Positions 16,570-27,015 of a DNA stretch of 64,000 bases are shown here, piece by piece (the stretch's first letter is position 1; each line of letters opens with the position of its first letter). The position numbers and the translations under genes are program-made. Source of the stretch: Vicinamibacteria bacterium (lineage in GTDB: Bacteria > Acidobacteriota > Vicinamibacteria > Vicinamibacterales > UBA8438); NCBI GenBank assembly GCA_022820825.1, contig JAJEEU010000067.1, positions 1-64,000 on the forward strand, read 5' to 3'. The notes under the pieces were generated by a model. The model worked only from the letters and a program-made list of their open reading frames with translations, made no database searches and was not told the origin of the DNA.

Positions 16570-17157
16570 TCACGCCCGCTGCGTGATCCTCCGCTCACTG
16601 CCCTGGTGGAGCCGCGCCATGTTGCCGCGATGGCGGTACAGCACGAGGACCGCCACCGCGGCAGCGCACGCGACGACCGGCGCCCCTTCCCCGGTGAAAT
16701 GGACGGCCGCGGCCAGCACGACAGCCGCGACCATCGACCCGAGCGACACGTAGCGCGTCAGCCACACGATGCCGATGAAGGCGGCCGCCGCCAGCGCGGT
16801 CGCCGCGGGCGCGAGGACAGCGAACACGCCGCCCGCGGTGGCCACGCCCTTGCCGCCGCGGAACCGCAGCCATACCGGAAACACATGCCCCGCCACCGCC
16901 GCGCCGGCGACCGCGGCCACCGTTGCCTCCGGCGCTCCCAGGGACCGCGCCAGCAGCACTGCGGCGCACCCCTTGCCTGCATCGAGCGCCATCACGCTGA
17001 CCGCCACCGGCACGCTCGCGACGCGCAGCACGTTGGCTGCTCCCACGTTGCCGCTGCCTACCCGGCGCACGTCCGTCCCGCCCATCCTTCTGGCCAGCAG
17101 CAGCGCGAACGGTATCGCGCCGATCAGGTAGCCGGCGAGCACGAGAATCGCGTTCAT
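16570..17157 (-). CDS. plsY: acyl-phosphate:glycerol-3-phosphate acyltransferase PlsY
   Basis: 195-residue polytopic membrane enzyme that acylates the product of GpsA. The start MNAILVLAGYLIGAIPFALLLAR is typical; conserved loops are GSGNVGAANVLR, LDAGKGCAAVLLAR, GHVFPVWLRFRGGKGVATAGG, and the C-terminal YRHRGNMARLHQGSE. At least five hydrophobic segments are visible. GGGAGG lies just upstream of the ATG at 17157. The 83-base gap to cinA contains no recognisable signal. Confidence 0.95.
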   Translation of the reverse strand: MNAILVLAGYLIGAIPFALLLARRMGGTDVRRVGSGNVGAANVLRVASVPVAVSVMALDAGKGCAAVLLARSLGAPEATVAAVAGAAVAGHVFPVWLRFRGGKGVATAGGVFAVLAPAATALAAAAFIGIVWLTRYVSLGSMVAAVVLAAAVHFTGEGAPVVACAAAVAVLVLYRHRGNMARLHQGSERRITQRA

Positions 17158-17240
17158 GCGCCTCCCAGTATGCCCCAACCACAATCAGGGGCGGGGGATG
17201 CGCCGCCCAGGCGCATGGCCGGAGGTCCACATTCGGCCTG

Positions 17241-18509
17241 CTACTCGAGCAGGGTGCGGCGCAGCAGATCGAGCGCCGCCTGCGACGCGAAGTGCTTCAC
17301 GCGTTCCCGATCGCCCGGCAGGTTCAGACGGCGCACGCGCAGCCGCCCGCCGGGACCGGCCAGCGCCACGTAGACCGTGCCCACCGGCTTGTCCGAAGAG
17401 CCGCCGCCCGGCCCTGCAATGCCGGTGACGCCCAGGCCGTAGTCGGTCCCCGCCCGCATGCGGCAGCCGTCCGCGAGCGCCCGCGCCACCGGTTCGCTCA
17501 CCGCGCCGTGGTCCTCGATCAACCGCGCGTCCACCCCGAGCAAGGCGGTCTTCGCCTCGTTGTGGTAGGCCACCCAGCCGGCATGGACATACTCCGAGCT
17601 GCCGGGCACATCCGTCAGCCGGGAGGCGATCAATCCGCCGGTGCACGACTCGGCGACCGCCACCCGCCTCCCCTGCGCTCGCAACAGGCGTCCGACGACC
17701 TCTTCCAGGGCCGCGCCGTCGCTGCTGACCAGATCCGTACCCAGTACGGCCGCGAGCTCGCTGGTCGCCGCGTCCAATGCCCCGTCCGCGTCCTCCCTGG
17801 TGGCCGCGCGCGCAGACAGGTGCAGCTCGACTTCGCCGCGCGTGGCGAGGACGCTGGTGGAGATCGGCACTGCTGCGGACAGCCAGCGCGAATAGACCGG
17901 AGAGGCGACCTCGTCCACGTACGACTCCGGACGGCCGGTCACGCGCAGCACGCGGCGGAAGATGCCCTGCCGGCCGCAGGCCGCGGCGAGCCGGGTGCGC
18001 GCAACCGCCTCGAACATGCCGCGCAGCTCCCGCGGCGGTCCCGGCAGCACGATGCAAACCATCTCCGGCCGTTCGATCCACAATCCGGGAGCACTGCCGT
18101 CCGGATTGGGCAGCACTGTGGCGCCCCGCGGGACGAGCGCCTGCCGCCGGTTGATCGCCGGCATCGCGAGCCCCCGCGCGGCGAATCGCGAGCGAATCGC
18201 GGCCGCGACGTCCGCGTCTTCCTGGAGCGGCATGCCGCATGCCGTCGCCACGGCCTCGCGCGTCACGTCGTCGTCAGTCGGACCAAGACCGCCCGTGACG
18301 ACAACGATGTCCGCCTGCGCTGCCGCCGCGAGCAGCGCCGCGCCGATGTCGTCGCGGGCGTCGCCGACTACGACCTTGTAGCGCAGTTGCACGCCCAACT
18401 CGTTCAGCGCGTCCGTCAGAAACAGCGAGTTGGTGTCGACCCGCTCCGGCGTCAGCAGCTCGGAGCCTACGGCGATGATGACCGCCGTGCGCAACTGGTT
18501 GCGCGCCAT
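17241..18509 (-). CDS. cinA: CinA family protein (competence/damage-inducible)
   Basis: 422 residues. The N-terminal MoaB-like domain (IIAVGSELLTPERVDTNS, VVTGGLGPTDDDVTREAVA, PGPPRELRGMFE) is followed by the C-terminal NMN-amidase-type CinA domain (RRVAVAESCTGGLIASRLTDVPGSS, LGVTGIAGPGGGSSDKPVGTVYVAL). Such proteins recycle pyridine nucleotides (NMN deamidation, ADP-ribose pyrophosphatase). The catalytic Ser-Thr region AESCTGG is intact. Start ATG at 18509 overlaps the pgpA stop as TGATG. Confidence 0.94.
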   Translation of the reverse strand: MARNQLRTAVIIAVGSELLTPERVDTNSLFLTDALNELGVQLRYKVVVGDARDDIGAALLAAAAQADIVVVTGGLGPTDDDVTREAVATACGMPLQEDADVAAAIRSRFAARGLAMPAINRRQALVPRGATVLPNPDGSAPGLWIERPEMVCIVLPGPPRELRGMFEAVARTRLAAACGRQGIFRRVLRVTGRPESYVDEVASPVYSRWLSAAVPISTSVLATRGEVELHLSARAATREDADGALDAATSELAAVLGTDLVSSDGAALEEVVGRLLRAQGRRVAVAESCTGGLIASRLTDVPGSSEYVHAGWVAYHNEAKTALLGVDARLIEDHGAVSEPVARALADGCRMRAGTDYGLGVTGIAGPGGGSSDKPVGTVYVALAGPGGRLRVRRLNLPGDRERVKHFASQAALDLLRRTLLE

Positions 18510-19021
18510 CACGCCGCCTTCAGGACCGGCAGCGCCGCCATGAGGATGCGCAGCGCGACGTGGGCGTAGGCGGCAGCCGCGATGTCGTCGGCCATGATCC
18601 CCCAGCCGCCGCTCAGGCGCTCCACCTGCCGCGCCGGAAACGGCTTGACCACATCGAACAGGCGGAAGAGGCAGAAGCCGACCACCGCGCCCTGCCACGA
18701 CACGGGCAGCCACAGCAGCGTGAGCAGCATGCCAGCGACCTCGTCGATGACGACCGTGCCGGGATCGCTGCGGCCGAAGTGCCGCTCTGCTGCAGTCGCT
18801 GCCCAGACACCGCAGCCCGCGACGGCCACGACGAGCGCCAACTGCGCCCAGTCACCGGCAAGCAACCGCACGGCGCCGTAGCAGGCCAGCCCCACCAGCG
18901 ATCCGGCGGTTCCGGGCGCCAACGGAACGTAACCGGCCCAACCGCAGGTCGCCAGCAACACCCCGGCCCGGGGTGCGCCGCCGCGACCGGTTGACAGTCC
19001 GTGCGGTGGGTTGTCCGTCAT
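18509..19021 (-). CDS. pgpA: phosphatidylglycerophosphatase A
   Basis: 170-residue membrane phosphatase that makes phosphatidylglycerol. Family motifs: LATCGWAGYVPLAPGTAGSL, GRSDPGTVVIDEVAGMLLTLL (metal-binding Asp/Glu), FRLFDVVKPFPARQVERL, and GGWGIMADDIAAAAYAH. Three to four hydrophobic segments are visible. It is the first gene of the lipid/ftsY/rib run; ftcD is divergent across 160 bases, where a minus-strand TATACT at 19118-19113 is a possible -10 box without a good -35. Confidence 0.93.
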   Translation of the reverse strand: MTDNPPHGLSTGRGGAPRAGVLLATCGWAGYVPLAPGTAGSLVGLACYGAVRLLAGDWAQLALVVAVAGCGVWAATAAERHFGRSDPGTVVIDEVAGMLLTLLWLPVSWQGAVVGFCLFRLFDVVKPFPARQVERLSGGWGIMADDIAAAAYAHVALRILMAALPVLKAA

Positions 19022-19181
19022 CGAGCAAGGTCAGAAACGCGGTGACGGGAACGACGGATGGCGTCGCGGCTGGTGCGAAGGCAAGCGCCGGGACCGTTGC
19101 GGTACGCGGCGCAGTATACCGTATCGTTACGCTGGAAACCGGACGCGCCGTTGCGGCGCCCGGAGCAGAAGGCTGCGTGCA

Positions 19182-20114
19182 ATGCCCGCGGGTCCGCTCA
19201 TCGAATCGGTGCCCAACGTGAGCGAGGGGCGCCGCCGGCCGGTCATCGACAGGCTGCTCGAGGCCGCTGCGGGAACGCCGGGCTGCCGCCTGCTCGACTG
19301 GTCGTCCGACGCATCCCACAACCGCACGGTGTTGACGCTGGCCGGCGCGCCGGACGGCGTGCTTGCCGCCCTGCTGGCGCTGTACGAGTCGGCGACCGCC
19401 GCCATCGACATCCGGCGGCACCGCGGGGTGCATCCGCGCGTCGGCGCGGTCGACGTAGCGCCGCTGGTACCTCTGGCGCGCGTGTCGCCGGGCCAGTGCG
19501 CGGGCCTCTCGCGAGCGCTGGGGCGCACCGTGGCGGAACGCTTCGGCATTCCCGTCTTCCTGTACGAAGAGGCCGCGACGCGCCCCGGGCGGCGCGCCCT
19601 CGAGAACATTCGGCGCGGACAGCTCGCCGGCCTGACCCGCCGGATGGCCCACCCGGACTGGCGCCCGGATTTCGGTCCGGCCCTGCCGCACCCGTCGGCG
19701 GGGGTTACCGTCGTCGGTGCGCGATCAATCCTGATCGCGTTCAACGTCAACCTGGCGACGGACGACCTGGCGGCCGCCCGCGCGATTGCCTCCACGGTCC
19801 GCGCCAGCGGCGGTGGTCTGCCGTGCCTGAAGGCCATCGGCGTACGGTTGGACAACGGCCGCGTGCAGGTGGCGATGAATCTGACCGACTACGTGAAGAC
19901 GCCCCTGCAGAGCGCCTTCGACGCGGTCCGGCGGGAGGCTGCCCGCCGCGGGATGGCCGTGGCGGGCAGCGAGCTGGTGGGTCTCGCCCCGGCCGCCGCG
20001 CTCGACGCCGACGGCGCCGCCCGCCTGCAACTCCAGGGATTCGGGCCGGACCGGCTGCTCGACACCCACATCGGCTGCGCTCCGCTGGCGCCGGACACCG
20101 CCGCGCGCGACTAG
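19182..20114 (+). CDS. ftcD: glutamate formimidoyltransferase
   Basis: 310-residue formiminotransferase (N- and C-subdomains of FTCD, without cyclodeaminase). It moves the formimino group from N-formimino-L-glutamate to tetrahydrofolate in histidine breakdown. Visible: [13 protein letters not shown] at the start, the catalytic His region [29 protein letters not shown], and [12 protein letters not shown] with [18 protein letters not shown] 19182 gives the conserved N-terminus. No other histidine-utilisation gene is in the window. The stop shares the palindrome CTAG with the converging nrdR stop. Confidence 0.92.
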   Translation: MPAGPLIESVPNVSEGRRRPVIDRLLEAAAGTPGCRLLDWSSDASHNRTVLTLAGAPDGVLAALLALYESATAAIDIRRHRGVHPRVGAVDVAPLVPLARVSPGQCAGLSRALGRTVAERFGIPVFLYEEAATRPGRRALENIRRGQLAGLTRRMAHPDWRPDFGPALPHPSAGVTVVGARSILIAFNVNLATDDLAAARAIASTVRASGGGLPCLKAIGVRLDNGRVQVAMNLTDYVKTPLQSAFDAVRREAARRGMAVAGSELVGLAPAAALDADGAARLQLQGFGPDRLLDTHIGCAPLAPDTAARD

Positions 20115-20572
20115 GAATCCGCGGCGTCCAGCAGACCCCTGAGCTCCGTCATGAACTCCCCGACGTCCCGGAAGTGCCGGTACACCGACGCGAAACGCAC
20201 GTAGGCCACCTTGTCGAGCCGTTTCAGGTCGTCCATGACCAGACCGCCGATCTCCGCGGCTGAAATCTCCTTCTCCGAACGCTCCTGCAGCACGCCCTCC
20301 ACGCGGTTGGCGACCGCCTCCAGCGCCGACACGCTCACCGGCCGTTTCTCGCACGCCCTGAGCATTCCGGCGATCATCTTCTGGCGGTCGAAGGGCTCGC
20401 GCGAGCCATCCTTCTTGATCACCATGTACGGGATGTCTTCCATCCGCTCGTAGCTGGTGAAGCGCCGGCCGCAGGCCAGACACTCGCGGCGGCGGCGGAT
20501 CACGTCGCCTTCCCTGCTCTCGCGCGAGTCGACCACCCGATCCTCGAGATGGCTGCAGAAGGGGCACTTCAC
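20111..20572 (-). CDS. nrdR: transcriptional repressor NrdR
   Basis: 153-residue NrdR, the ATP/dATP-responsive repressor of ribonucleotide reductase genes. The zinc ribbon has CPFC at residues 3-6 and CLAC about 28 residues later ([35 protein letters not shown]); the ATP-cone follows ([30 protein letters not shown]). Full length. The start overlaps the stop of the downstream membrane-protein gene as ATGA only in the sense that this gene begins where that gene ends: the flippase-like gene lies upstream in the same operon. Confidence 0.96.
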   Translation of the reverse strand: MKCPFCSHLEDRVVDSRESREGDVIRRRRECLACGRRFTSYERMEDIPYMVIKKDGSREPFDRQKMIAGMLRACEKRPVSVSALEAVANRVEGVLQERSEKEISAAEIGGLVMDDLKRLDKVAYVRFASVYRHFRDVGEFMTELRGLLDAADS

Positions 20573-21651
20573 GTCTGCCTCCGCTCTTCGGGAGGCGCCG
20601 GCGCCGCTACCGCGGCAGCCGCAGATTGGGCGGCGGCGGCCGCCTCACCGTCGGCAAGGCGGCGCATGCCCGCGAAGCGCAATCCGTCCTGCGCCATGAA
20701 CACCAACCCGAGCACCGACACCGGCCCGAACGACAACAGGTGCAGCACCAGCGCGGCGCCCACCGCCTGGTCGTCGGTGGCGCCGTACAGCAGCGTGGCG
20801 CCGAGCTGGTAGGCGGCATGGAAGCTGCCCACCCCACCCGGCGTCGGCACCGCCACGCCCACGACAATCAGGCCCAGCATGATGATCGCGCCGGCCGCAT
20901 CGAGCCGGATGCCGAATGCCAGCGTCACGCACCACAGGCTCATTGCGGTGGCGCCCCACAGGACGAACGTCCAGCACAACGCGACCGCCAGCGGCCGGGG
21001 CCGGCAGGCAGCCGCGGCGCCCTCCAGGAAACGCCCCACCTGACCGGCCAGTCGCCGTGCAACGCCTGCCGGAGCCCAGCTCGTCAGCCGCGCCGCCAGG
21101 CGCCCCGCGCGCCGCGGGTCCGCGGCCAGGGCGAATGCGAGCGCCAGCGCACCGACCCCGACCAGCCCGGCGAGCGCCGCGCCCGTGCGCATCGTGGCCA
21201 GCAACGCCGACCCGGCCGCCGACTGCTGCGGACCGCTGAGCGCCACGATGCCGCCGAATATCAGGCAGATGACGAGCAGGTCGAGCAGCCGTTCCACGAC
21301 GATCGTCGCCAGCGCCGCGGCCGCGCTCAGCCGCTCGCTGCGCGCGAGAACGAACGGTCGCACGACCTCTCCCACGCGGCCCGGAACGAGGGAGTTCAGC
21401 GCAAATCCGATGATCGTGGCGCGGAACGCCGTGCGGAAACGGGTCCGCCCGATCGGCCGCAGCAGATAGCGCCAGCGGACGACCCGCACCAGGTACACGA
21501 CGACGGTGAACAGCGCGGCGCCGGCCAACAGGCCGCGGCGTGCGCCCAGGAGCTCGCTCCACACGCGCTCCAGGCTGGCGTTGCGCAGGAAGAACGCCAT
21601 CAGACCGACTGCGAGAAGCGTGATGGCGGCGGTGCGGACGGGGCGTTTCAT
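20569..21651 (-). CDS. lysylphosphatidylglycerol synthase-type membrane protein
   Basis: 360-residue polytopic protein of the UPF0104/LPG-synthase-TM family (the flippase half of MprF; also AglD). Family signatures: [12 protein letters not shown] near residue 50, [27 protein letters not shown], a conserved Glu in [11 protein letters not shown], and [23 protein letters not shown] towards the end. Seven or eight hydrophobic segments. No aminoacyl-transferase domain, so lipid aminoacylation is not implied; lipid or polyprenyl translocation is likelier. The C-terminus is Ala/Pro-rich. ATG 21651 is the first start after an intergenic region; the longer frame is antisense to purC. Confidence 0.8.
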   Translation of the reverse strand: MKRPVRTAAITLLAVGLMAFFLRNASLERVWSELLGARRGLLAGAALFTVVVYLVRVVRWRYLLRPIGRTRFRTAFRATIIGFALNSLVPGRVGEVVRPFVLARSERLSAAAALATIVVERLLDLLVICLIFGGIVALSGPQQSAAGSALLATMRTGAALAGLVGVGALALAFALAADPRRAGRLAARLTSWAPAGVARRLAGQVGRFLEGAAAACRPRPLAVALCWTFVLWGATAMSLWCVTLAFGIRLDAAGAIIMLGLIVVGVAVPTPGGVGSFHAAYQLGATLLYGATDDQAVGAALVLHLLSFGPVSVLGLVFMAQDGLRFAGMRRLADGEAAAAAQSAAAAVAAPAPPEERRQT

Positions 21652-21734
21652 CAACTGTCGGGCGTGGTGGGCGCCAACCACTGTACTACGCCGCAGCGGA
21701 CATCCGCGGAACCGCAAAATATCCGCCGCCGCGC

Positions 21735-21764
21735 TTGCGGCGGACCGGCGCCAGACGGTAAAGT
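21735..21764 (+). promoter_or_regulatory. possible promoter of purC
   Basis: TTGCGG (21735-21740), an 18-base spacer and TAAAGT (21759-21764), placing the start near 21771 and leaving a leader of about 20 bases before the purC ATG. Both boxes are imperfect, so this is a moderate guess. Confidence 0.35.
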
Positions 21765-21789
21765 AGGCCCTTCCGTAAAGGCATTGTTC

Positions 21790-22698
21790 ATGCCCACTAC
21801 TACTCCCATATTCACCACCGACCTGGACGGCGTCACGGAGCACCGGCGGGGCAAGGTCCGCGACATGTACGAGGTGGACGACCACCTGCTGATGGTGGCG
21901 ACCGACCGCATCTCCGCCTACGACGTCGTGCTCGACTCGCTCATTCCGGACAAGGGCGCCGTGCTGACCCAGTTGTCGGCGTTCTGGTTCGGACGGACGG
22001 CAGGCATCGTGCCGAACCACATGGTGTCCACCGATCCGGCCGCCTATCCGGCCGCGCTGCGCCCGCACGCCGACCTGCTGGCCGGCCGCTCGATGCTCGT
22101 CCGGCGCACGCGGCCGGTGCCGATCGAATGCGTGGCGCGCGGCTATCTGGCCGGGTCCGGGTGGCGCGAGTACCGCGAGACGGGGCGCGTCTGCGGCGTC
22201 GAGCTGCCCGCCGGCCTGCGTGAGTCCGACCGCCTGCCGCAGCCGATATTCACGCCTGCCACGAAGGCGGAGAGCGGACACGACATCAACATCAGCGCGG
22301 AAGAGGCGGGGCGCATCGTGGGAGCCGATCTCGTGTCGCGGTTGCGGGACCTGACGCTCGAGCTCTATACGCACGGCGCCGCGCACGCCGAGCAGCGCGG
22401 GATCATCGTCGCCGACACGAAGTTCGAGTTCGGCCTGGTATCCGGCAACGGCGCCGACGAGATCGTCCTCATAGACGAGGCGCTGACCCCGGACTCGTCG
22501 CGGTTCTGGCCGCTGGACAGCTATGCGCCCGGCCGCGGTCAGGCCAGCTTCGACAAGCAGTACGTCCGTGATTATCTGGACGAGATCAAGTGGGATCGGC
22601 GGCCGCCGGCGCCGGAGTTGCCGGCTGCGGTCGTCGAGCGGACGCGGGACAAGTACCGGGAAGCATACCGGCTCCTGACCGGATCGGTGCTCGACTAG
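21790..22698 (+). CDS. purC: SAICAR synthase (PurC)
   Basis: 302-residue phosphoribosylaminoimidazole-succinocarboxamide synthase, adding aspartate to CAIR in purine synthesis. It belongs to the longer, eukaryote-like SAICAR synthase group: HRRGKVRDMYEVDDHLLMVATDRISAYDVVL, PIECVARGYLAGSGWREY, FTPATKAESGHDINIS, IIVADTKFEFGL, LIDEALTPDSSRFWP and ASFDKQYVRDYL are all present. ATG 21790 starts just before the conserved core; the much longer open frame upstream is antisense to the membrane-protein gene. Confidence 0.96.
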   Translation: MPTTTPIFTTDLDGVTEHRRGKVRDMYEVDDHLLMVATDRISAYDVVLDSLIPDKGAVLTQLSAFWFGRTAGIVPNHMVSTDPAAYPAALRPHADLLAGRSMLVRRTRPVPIECVARGYLAGSGWREYRETGRVCGVELPAGLRESDRLPQPIFTPATKAESGHDINISAEEAGRIVGADLVSRLRDLTLELYTHGAAHAEQRGIIVADTKFEFGLVSGNGADEIVLIDEALTPDSSRFWPLDSYAPGRGQASFDKQYVRDYLDEIKWDRRPPAPELPAAVVERTRDKYREAYRLLTGSVLD

Positions 22699-22761
22699 AT
22701 GGCCCGGCACCGGCCGCGGAAAGCTGGTTCAGCGCGGACGACAGGCTGAAGGGGCGTAGCG

Positions 22762-22971
22762 GTGCGGGAGAAGCTGGACCAGCTCATCGACGAAATGCTC
22801 GCCAGGGGCGTCCACTACCCCGATGCGCGTCAGGCGATCGAACGCCGCTTCATCAGCCGCGCGCTGGCCCGTTCGAAGGGCAACCTCGGCCGCGCGGCCA
22901 CCCTGCTCGGCATGCACCGCAACACGCTGAGCCGCAAGATGGACATCTACCGGCTCAAGCGCTCCGCCTAG
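22762..22971 (+). CDS. Fis-type helix-turn-helix mini-regulator
   Basis: 69 residues with GTG start. The C-terminal 40 residues (FISRALARSKGNLGRAATLLGMHRNTLSRKM) match the Fis/NtrC C-terminal HTH, with the recognition helix HRNTLSRKM. The N-terminus MREKLDQLIDEMLARGVHYPDARQAIERR is helical and could dimerise, as in Fis. No sensor or AAA+ domain is present. It lies 63 bases after purC and 245 bases before groES; whether it controls either is unknown. Confidence 0.75.
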   Translation: MREKLDQLIDEMLARGVHYPDARQAIERRFISRALARSKGNLGRAATLLGMHRNTLSRKMDIYRLKRSA

Positions 22972-23086
22972 CCGCCTTCGCCGGCTTCCGACCCGCCAAG
23001 CCGGCTTCGGCGCCTTCGCCGCGTCCGGGGACCGTGCGCCCTGTCAGGCCAGCCGCCGTCGCCGCCGTGCGCGCCGTCCTTCCCGC

Positions 23087-23114
23087 TTGACGTTCCCGCG
23101 CCTTGCGCTATAAT
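23087..23114 (+). promoter_or_regulatory. strong sigma70-type promoter of groES-groEL
   Basis: TTGACG (23087-23092), 16-base spacer, TATAAT (23109-23114). The start would be near 23121, giving a leader of about 96 bases before groES. No CIRCE operator (TTAGCACTC-N9-GAGTGCTAA) is found in the leader, so HrcA control is not apparent. A GTTGGA...TCCAAC pair brackets part of the leader. Confidence 0.8.
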
Positions 23115-23216
23115 TGGCAGTTGGACAGCGAGACTGCTAGCATACTGTGGTGAGCAAGGCACCATCCAACCTTGCATCCCGCACTATCTCAACGGCTTGA
23201 AAGGAGCATGACGTTC

Positions 23217-23516
23217 ATGGCTGTAAAGGTTCGCCCGCTTCACGATCGGCTCATCGTAGAGCGCATCGAAGAGACAGAGCAGATGGTCGGCGGCATCATC
23301 ATCCCCGACACGGCCAAGGAGAAGCCGCAACAGGGAAAGGTCGTCGCGGTCGGCAAGGGGAAGGTGAAGGACGACGGCACGGTGACGCCGCTCGACGTCG
23401 CAACCGGCGACAAGGTGCTGTTCGGCAAGTACTCGGGGCAGGAGATCAAGCTCGACGGCGTCGAGTACCTGATCATGCGCGAGGACGAGATCCTCGGCGT
23501 TCTGGAGTCCGACTAG
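23217..23516 (+). CDS. groES: co-chaperonin GroES
   Basis: 99-residue Hsp10, the lid of the GroEL cage. [42 protein letters not shown] includes the GroEL-binding mobile loop; [32 protein letters not shown] closes the barrel. I chose the ATG at 23217 (MAVKVRP) because AAGGAG at 23201-23206 is ten bases upstream; an in-frame ATG at 23208 is too close to it. groEL follows after 23 bases. Confidence 0.97.
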   Translation: MAVKVRPLHDRLIVERIEETEQMVGGIIIPDTAKEKPQQGKVVAVGKGKVKDDGTVTPLDVATGDKVLFGKYSGQEIKLDGVEYLIMREDEILGVLESD

Positions 23517-23536
23517 TCGCAGTGATGGGAGTTTGA

Positions 23537-25171
<1,635 letters not shown>

Positions 25172-25205
25172 GGGGCAACGGCACTACACGACGCCGTTCT
25201 TGGCA

Positions 25206-25241
25206 AGCCCGCCGGGGGATATCCCCCGGCGGGCTTTTTTT
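25206..25241 (+). terminator. rho-independent terminator of groES-groEL
   Basis: A perfect 15-bp stem (AGCCCGCCGGGGGAT with its exact complement, no spare loop bases) followed by seven T. It lies 34 bases after the groEL stop. The same hairpin lies just beyond the converging TonB gene, but there is no T-run on that strand. Confidence 0.92.
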
Positions 25242-25244
25242 GTT

Positions 25245-26273
25245 TCAGCGGAGGTTGAAGTCGAGGGCGACGCTCACCAGGATGGCGACGGGCTCGCCGA
25301 AGCGTGTCGCGGGGTCGAAGAGCCACTGCCGGGCCGCCTTGATCGCTTCATCGTCGAGGCCGAACACCGGATCGAGCGAGCGCGTTATCCTCACGTCGCC
25401 CACCGTGCCGTCCGGCAGCACCACCACCTCCATGACGACCGTGCCGGTGATCTTCGCCCGCAGCGCCTCGGCCGTGTACTGCGGCTTCACCTCGCGCAGC
25501 AGGCGCGGATTCACGATGCCCGCGCCCGGCCGGTAGACGCCGCCGCCGACGCCGCCGCCCGTGCCGGGACCCAGGCCGGAGCCCGTTCCGGGTCCGCTCC
25601 CGCTGCCCTCTCCGGTGCCCGCGCCGCCGCCCGTGCCGCTGCCCTGCGCACCGCTGTCGGCGGTCGCCAGCGCGTCCAGCACGCCGCTCCGCATGCGGTC
25701 GGCCGAGGCCATCGACACCGCCGGGATGTTCATCTGTTGCGCAACGAGGGTTTCCGGTTCCGTTTCCTGCTCGACCACGGGCGGTTCTTCGACGATTGGA
25801 ACGCTCAGCGGCGTCTCGTCGACGCCCGGAATCTCCACGAGCTGCGGCATCTCGAGCGACTCGTTGCCGCCGCCGCCGCCGCCGCCGGGTCCTTCCTCGG
25901 GCAACCAGACGATGCTGTAGCTGTCGCGCGCCGGGATGACCAGCTCGTACACCGGCTCCGGCGTCAAACTGATGATGATCGCCAGCAGCAGACCGGCGAC
26001 GACGTGCCCGGCCCCCGACACGGCGAGCGAGCGCCCCATCCGCTGCTCGGTCGCGCCAAGCAGGAACTGCACGTCCCGCGGACCCAACGAGGTGGGACGA
26101 ATGGAAAGCTCCGCGATGCGCGACGGGCTCTGGGCATCGGCCGGACCCCGGGGGGACCCCGGGGGTGTCTCGACAGCGGCCCCGCGCCGCGCGGGTCTCC
26201 AGCGCGCGACGGCATCATGCACCACGCGCCGGAGTCGCGACAGGAACTGGATGCGACTGAAGTTCAGGCTCAT
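25245..26273 (-). CDS. TonB-family energy transducer with glycine-rich linker
   Basis: 342 residues. About 80 cytoplasmic residues precede one membrane helix (GHVVAGLLLAIIISL, near 88-103); this is longer than in E. coli TonB. The periplasmic part has an acidic Pro/Glu stretch (VEEPPVVEQETEPETL), a run of seven Gly, and a Gly/Ser/Thr-rich linker around residues 205-250, then a C-terminal TonB domain (NPRLLREVKPQYTAEALRAKITGTVVMEVVVLPDGTVGDVRI, split by family motifs YxxxA and VLPDGxV). It would couple the inner-membrane proton force to outer-membrane receptors such as that at 60774-64000. ExbB/ExbD are not in the window. Confidence 0.85.
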   Translation of the reverse strand: MSLNFSRIQFLSRLRRVVHDAVARWRPARRGAAVETPPGSPRGPADAQSPSRIAELSIRPTSLGPRDVQFLLGATEQRMGRSLAVSGAGHVVAGLLLAIIISLTPEPVYELVIPARDSYSIVWLPEEGPGGGGGGGNESLEMPQLVEIPGVDETPLSVPIVEEPPVVEQETEPETLVAQQMNIPAVSMASADRMRSGVLDALATADSGAQGSGTGGGAGTGEGSGSGPGTGSGLGPGTGGGVGGGVYRPGAGIVNPRLLREVKPQYTAEALRAKITGTVVMEVVVLPDGTVGDVRITRSLDPVFGLDDEAIKAARQWLFDPATRFGEPVAILVSVALDFNLR

Positions 26274-26330
26274 GGCGCCGGCAGGCGCCGGGCTCGCGCC
26301 GCGCGGTGCGGCGGGATGCCTCCCGGCGCG

Positions 26331-26792
26331 TCAGACGCGTCCGGTCCAGGCGCCGATGGCGGCGTTGCCGCCGCCGTAGGCGTGGAGCACAGTAAGCGCG
26401 TCGGCTGCGAGCGGTTCGCTCTCTATACCAACCAGCACACCGCCCCGGGCGGTGAGCGTTTCGAAAATGAAGCCGTCGTGGGCCTGGAAACCCGCCCTCG
26501 ACACGGTCGCCGCGATGCCGCTCGTGCCAAGCCCGTCGTCGTTCCCCTGCAGGGCGCCGACCAGGGAACCCCGGGCGATCGCCGCTCCCAGACCGCTCAC
26601 CTCGACCGTCGGAGAGTCGCCTCCAAGAGCGCGTTCGACGAGCCCTGCAACGTCCTCCGAGTGGCGCGCGATAACGGACATCGTCTCCGCGGAGAATCCA
26701 TGACGCTTCAGGGCGTCGATTCCGCGCTCGGCCCACGCCACGTCCTGAAACACCCCGACCGTGAAGCAACTTCGATCCGCGTTATCTGCCAT
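26331..26792 (-). CDS. general stress protein 17M-like protein
   Basis: 153 residues. The start FTVGVFQDVAWAERGIDALKRHGF resembles the N-terminal domain of proteins similar to heat-induced stress protein YflT/GSP17M, in which a beta-alpha unit begins with a residue pattern for 'factor, sequence of dodecin-like fold'. A Gly/Ala-rich middle (GLGAAIARGSLVGALQG) could be a hydrophobic hairpin, and the end has GGVLVGIESEP. Function unknown; the assignment rests on the N-terminal pattern only. The start ATG is preceded by GAAAGG. It ends 57 bases before the TonB gene start and may be co-transcribed with it. Confidence 0.4.
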   Translation of the reverse strand: MADNADRSCFTVGVFQDVAWAERGIDALKRHGFSAETMSVIARHSEDVAGLVERALGGDSPTVEVSGLGAAIARGSLVGALQGNDDGLGTSGIAATVSRAGFQAHDGFIFETLTARGGVLVGIESEPLAADALTVLHAYGGGNAAIGAWTGRV

Positions 26793-26853
26793 TTACATAC
26801 CTTTCACCCACGTTGAAAGTGTACACCAGCAGGGCCGCGGCCGGCCGTGGGCT

Positions 26854-27015
26854 AGCAGCCTGTGGCAAAACCCCGCGTCGCACCGAGAGCGGTGAGGCGC
26901 GTGGCTGGCAAGGCGTGAAGAGCGAGCATATTCGAAGATATGTGAGCGATGAACAACGCAGTCCAGGCGCGATGCATCGCCGCTCGAATGCAGCGGGGTT
27001 TTGCCACAGGCTGCT
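26854..27015 (+). repeat. 162 bp palindromic element, family A, copy 2
   Basis: Second copy of the element at 4570-4732, same orientation. Its ends are perfect 23-bp inverted repeats, beginning AGCAGCCTGTGGCAAAA and ending with the exact reverse complement. The centre has the same CATAT-TCGAAG-ATATG hairpin. It lies between the start of the stress-protein-like gene and the 3' end of selB. On the minus strand its first bases AG complete the selB stop codon TAG (27016-27014), so its insertion point coincides with the end of selB. No ORF inside. Confidence 0.9.

Noticed and set aside
23041..23216. CIRCE operator in front of groES
   Set aside because: The region was read for TTAGCACTC...GAGTGCTAA; no such pair is present, only the promoter and a weak GTTGGA/TCCAAC pair.
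26130..26200. Third copy of the family B element inside the TonB gene
   Set aside because: Only short GC-rich pieces (GCGGCGCGGGGC, GGGGTCCCC) match and the order and the stems are not kept; likely chance.
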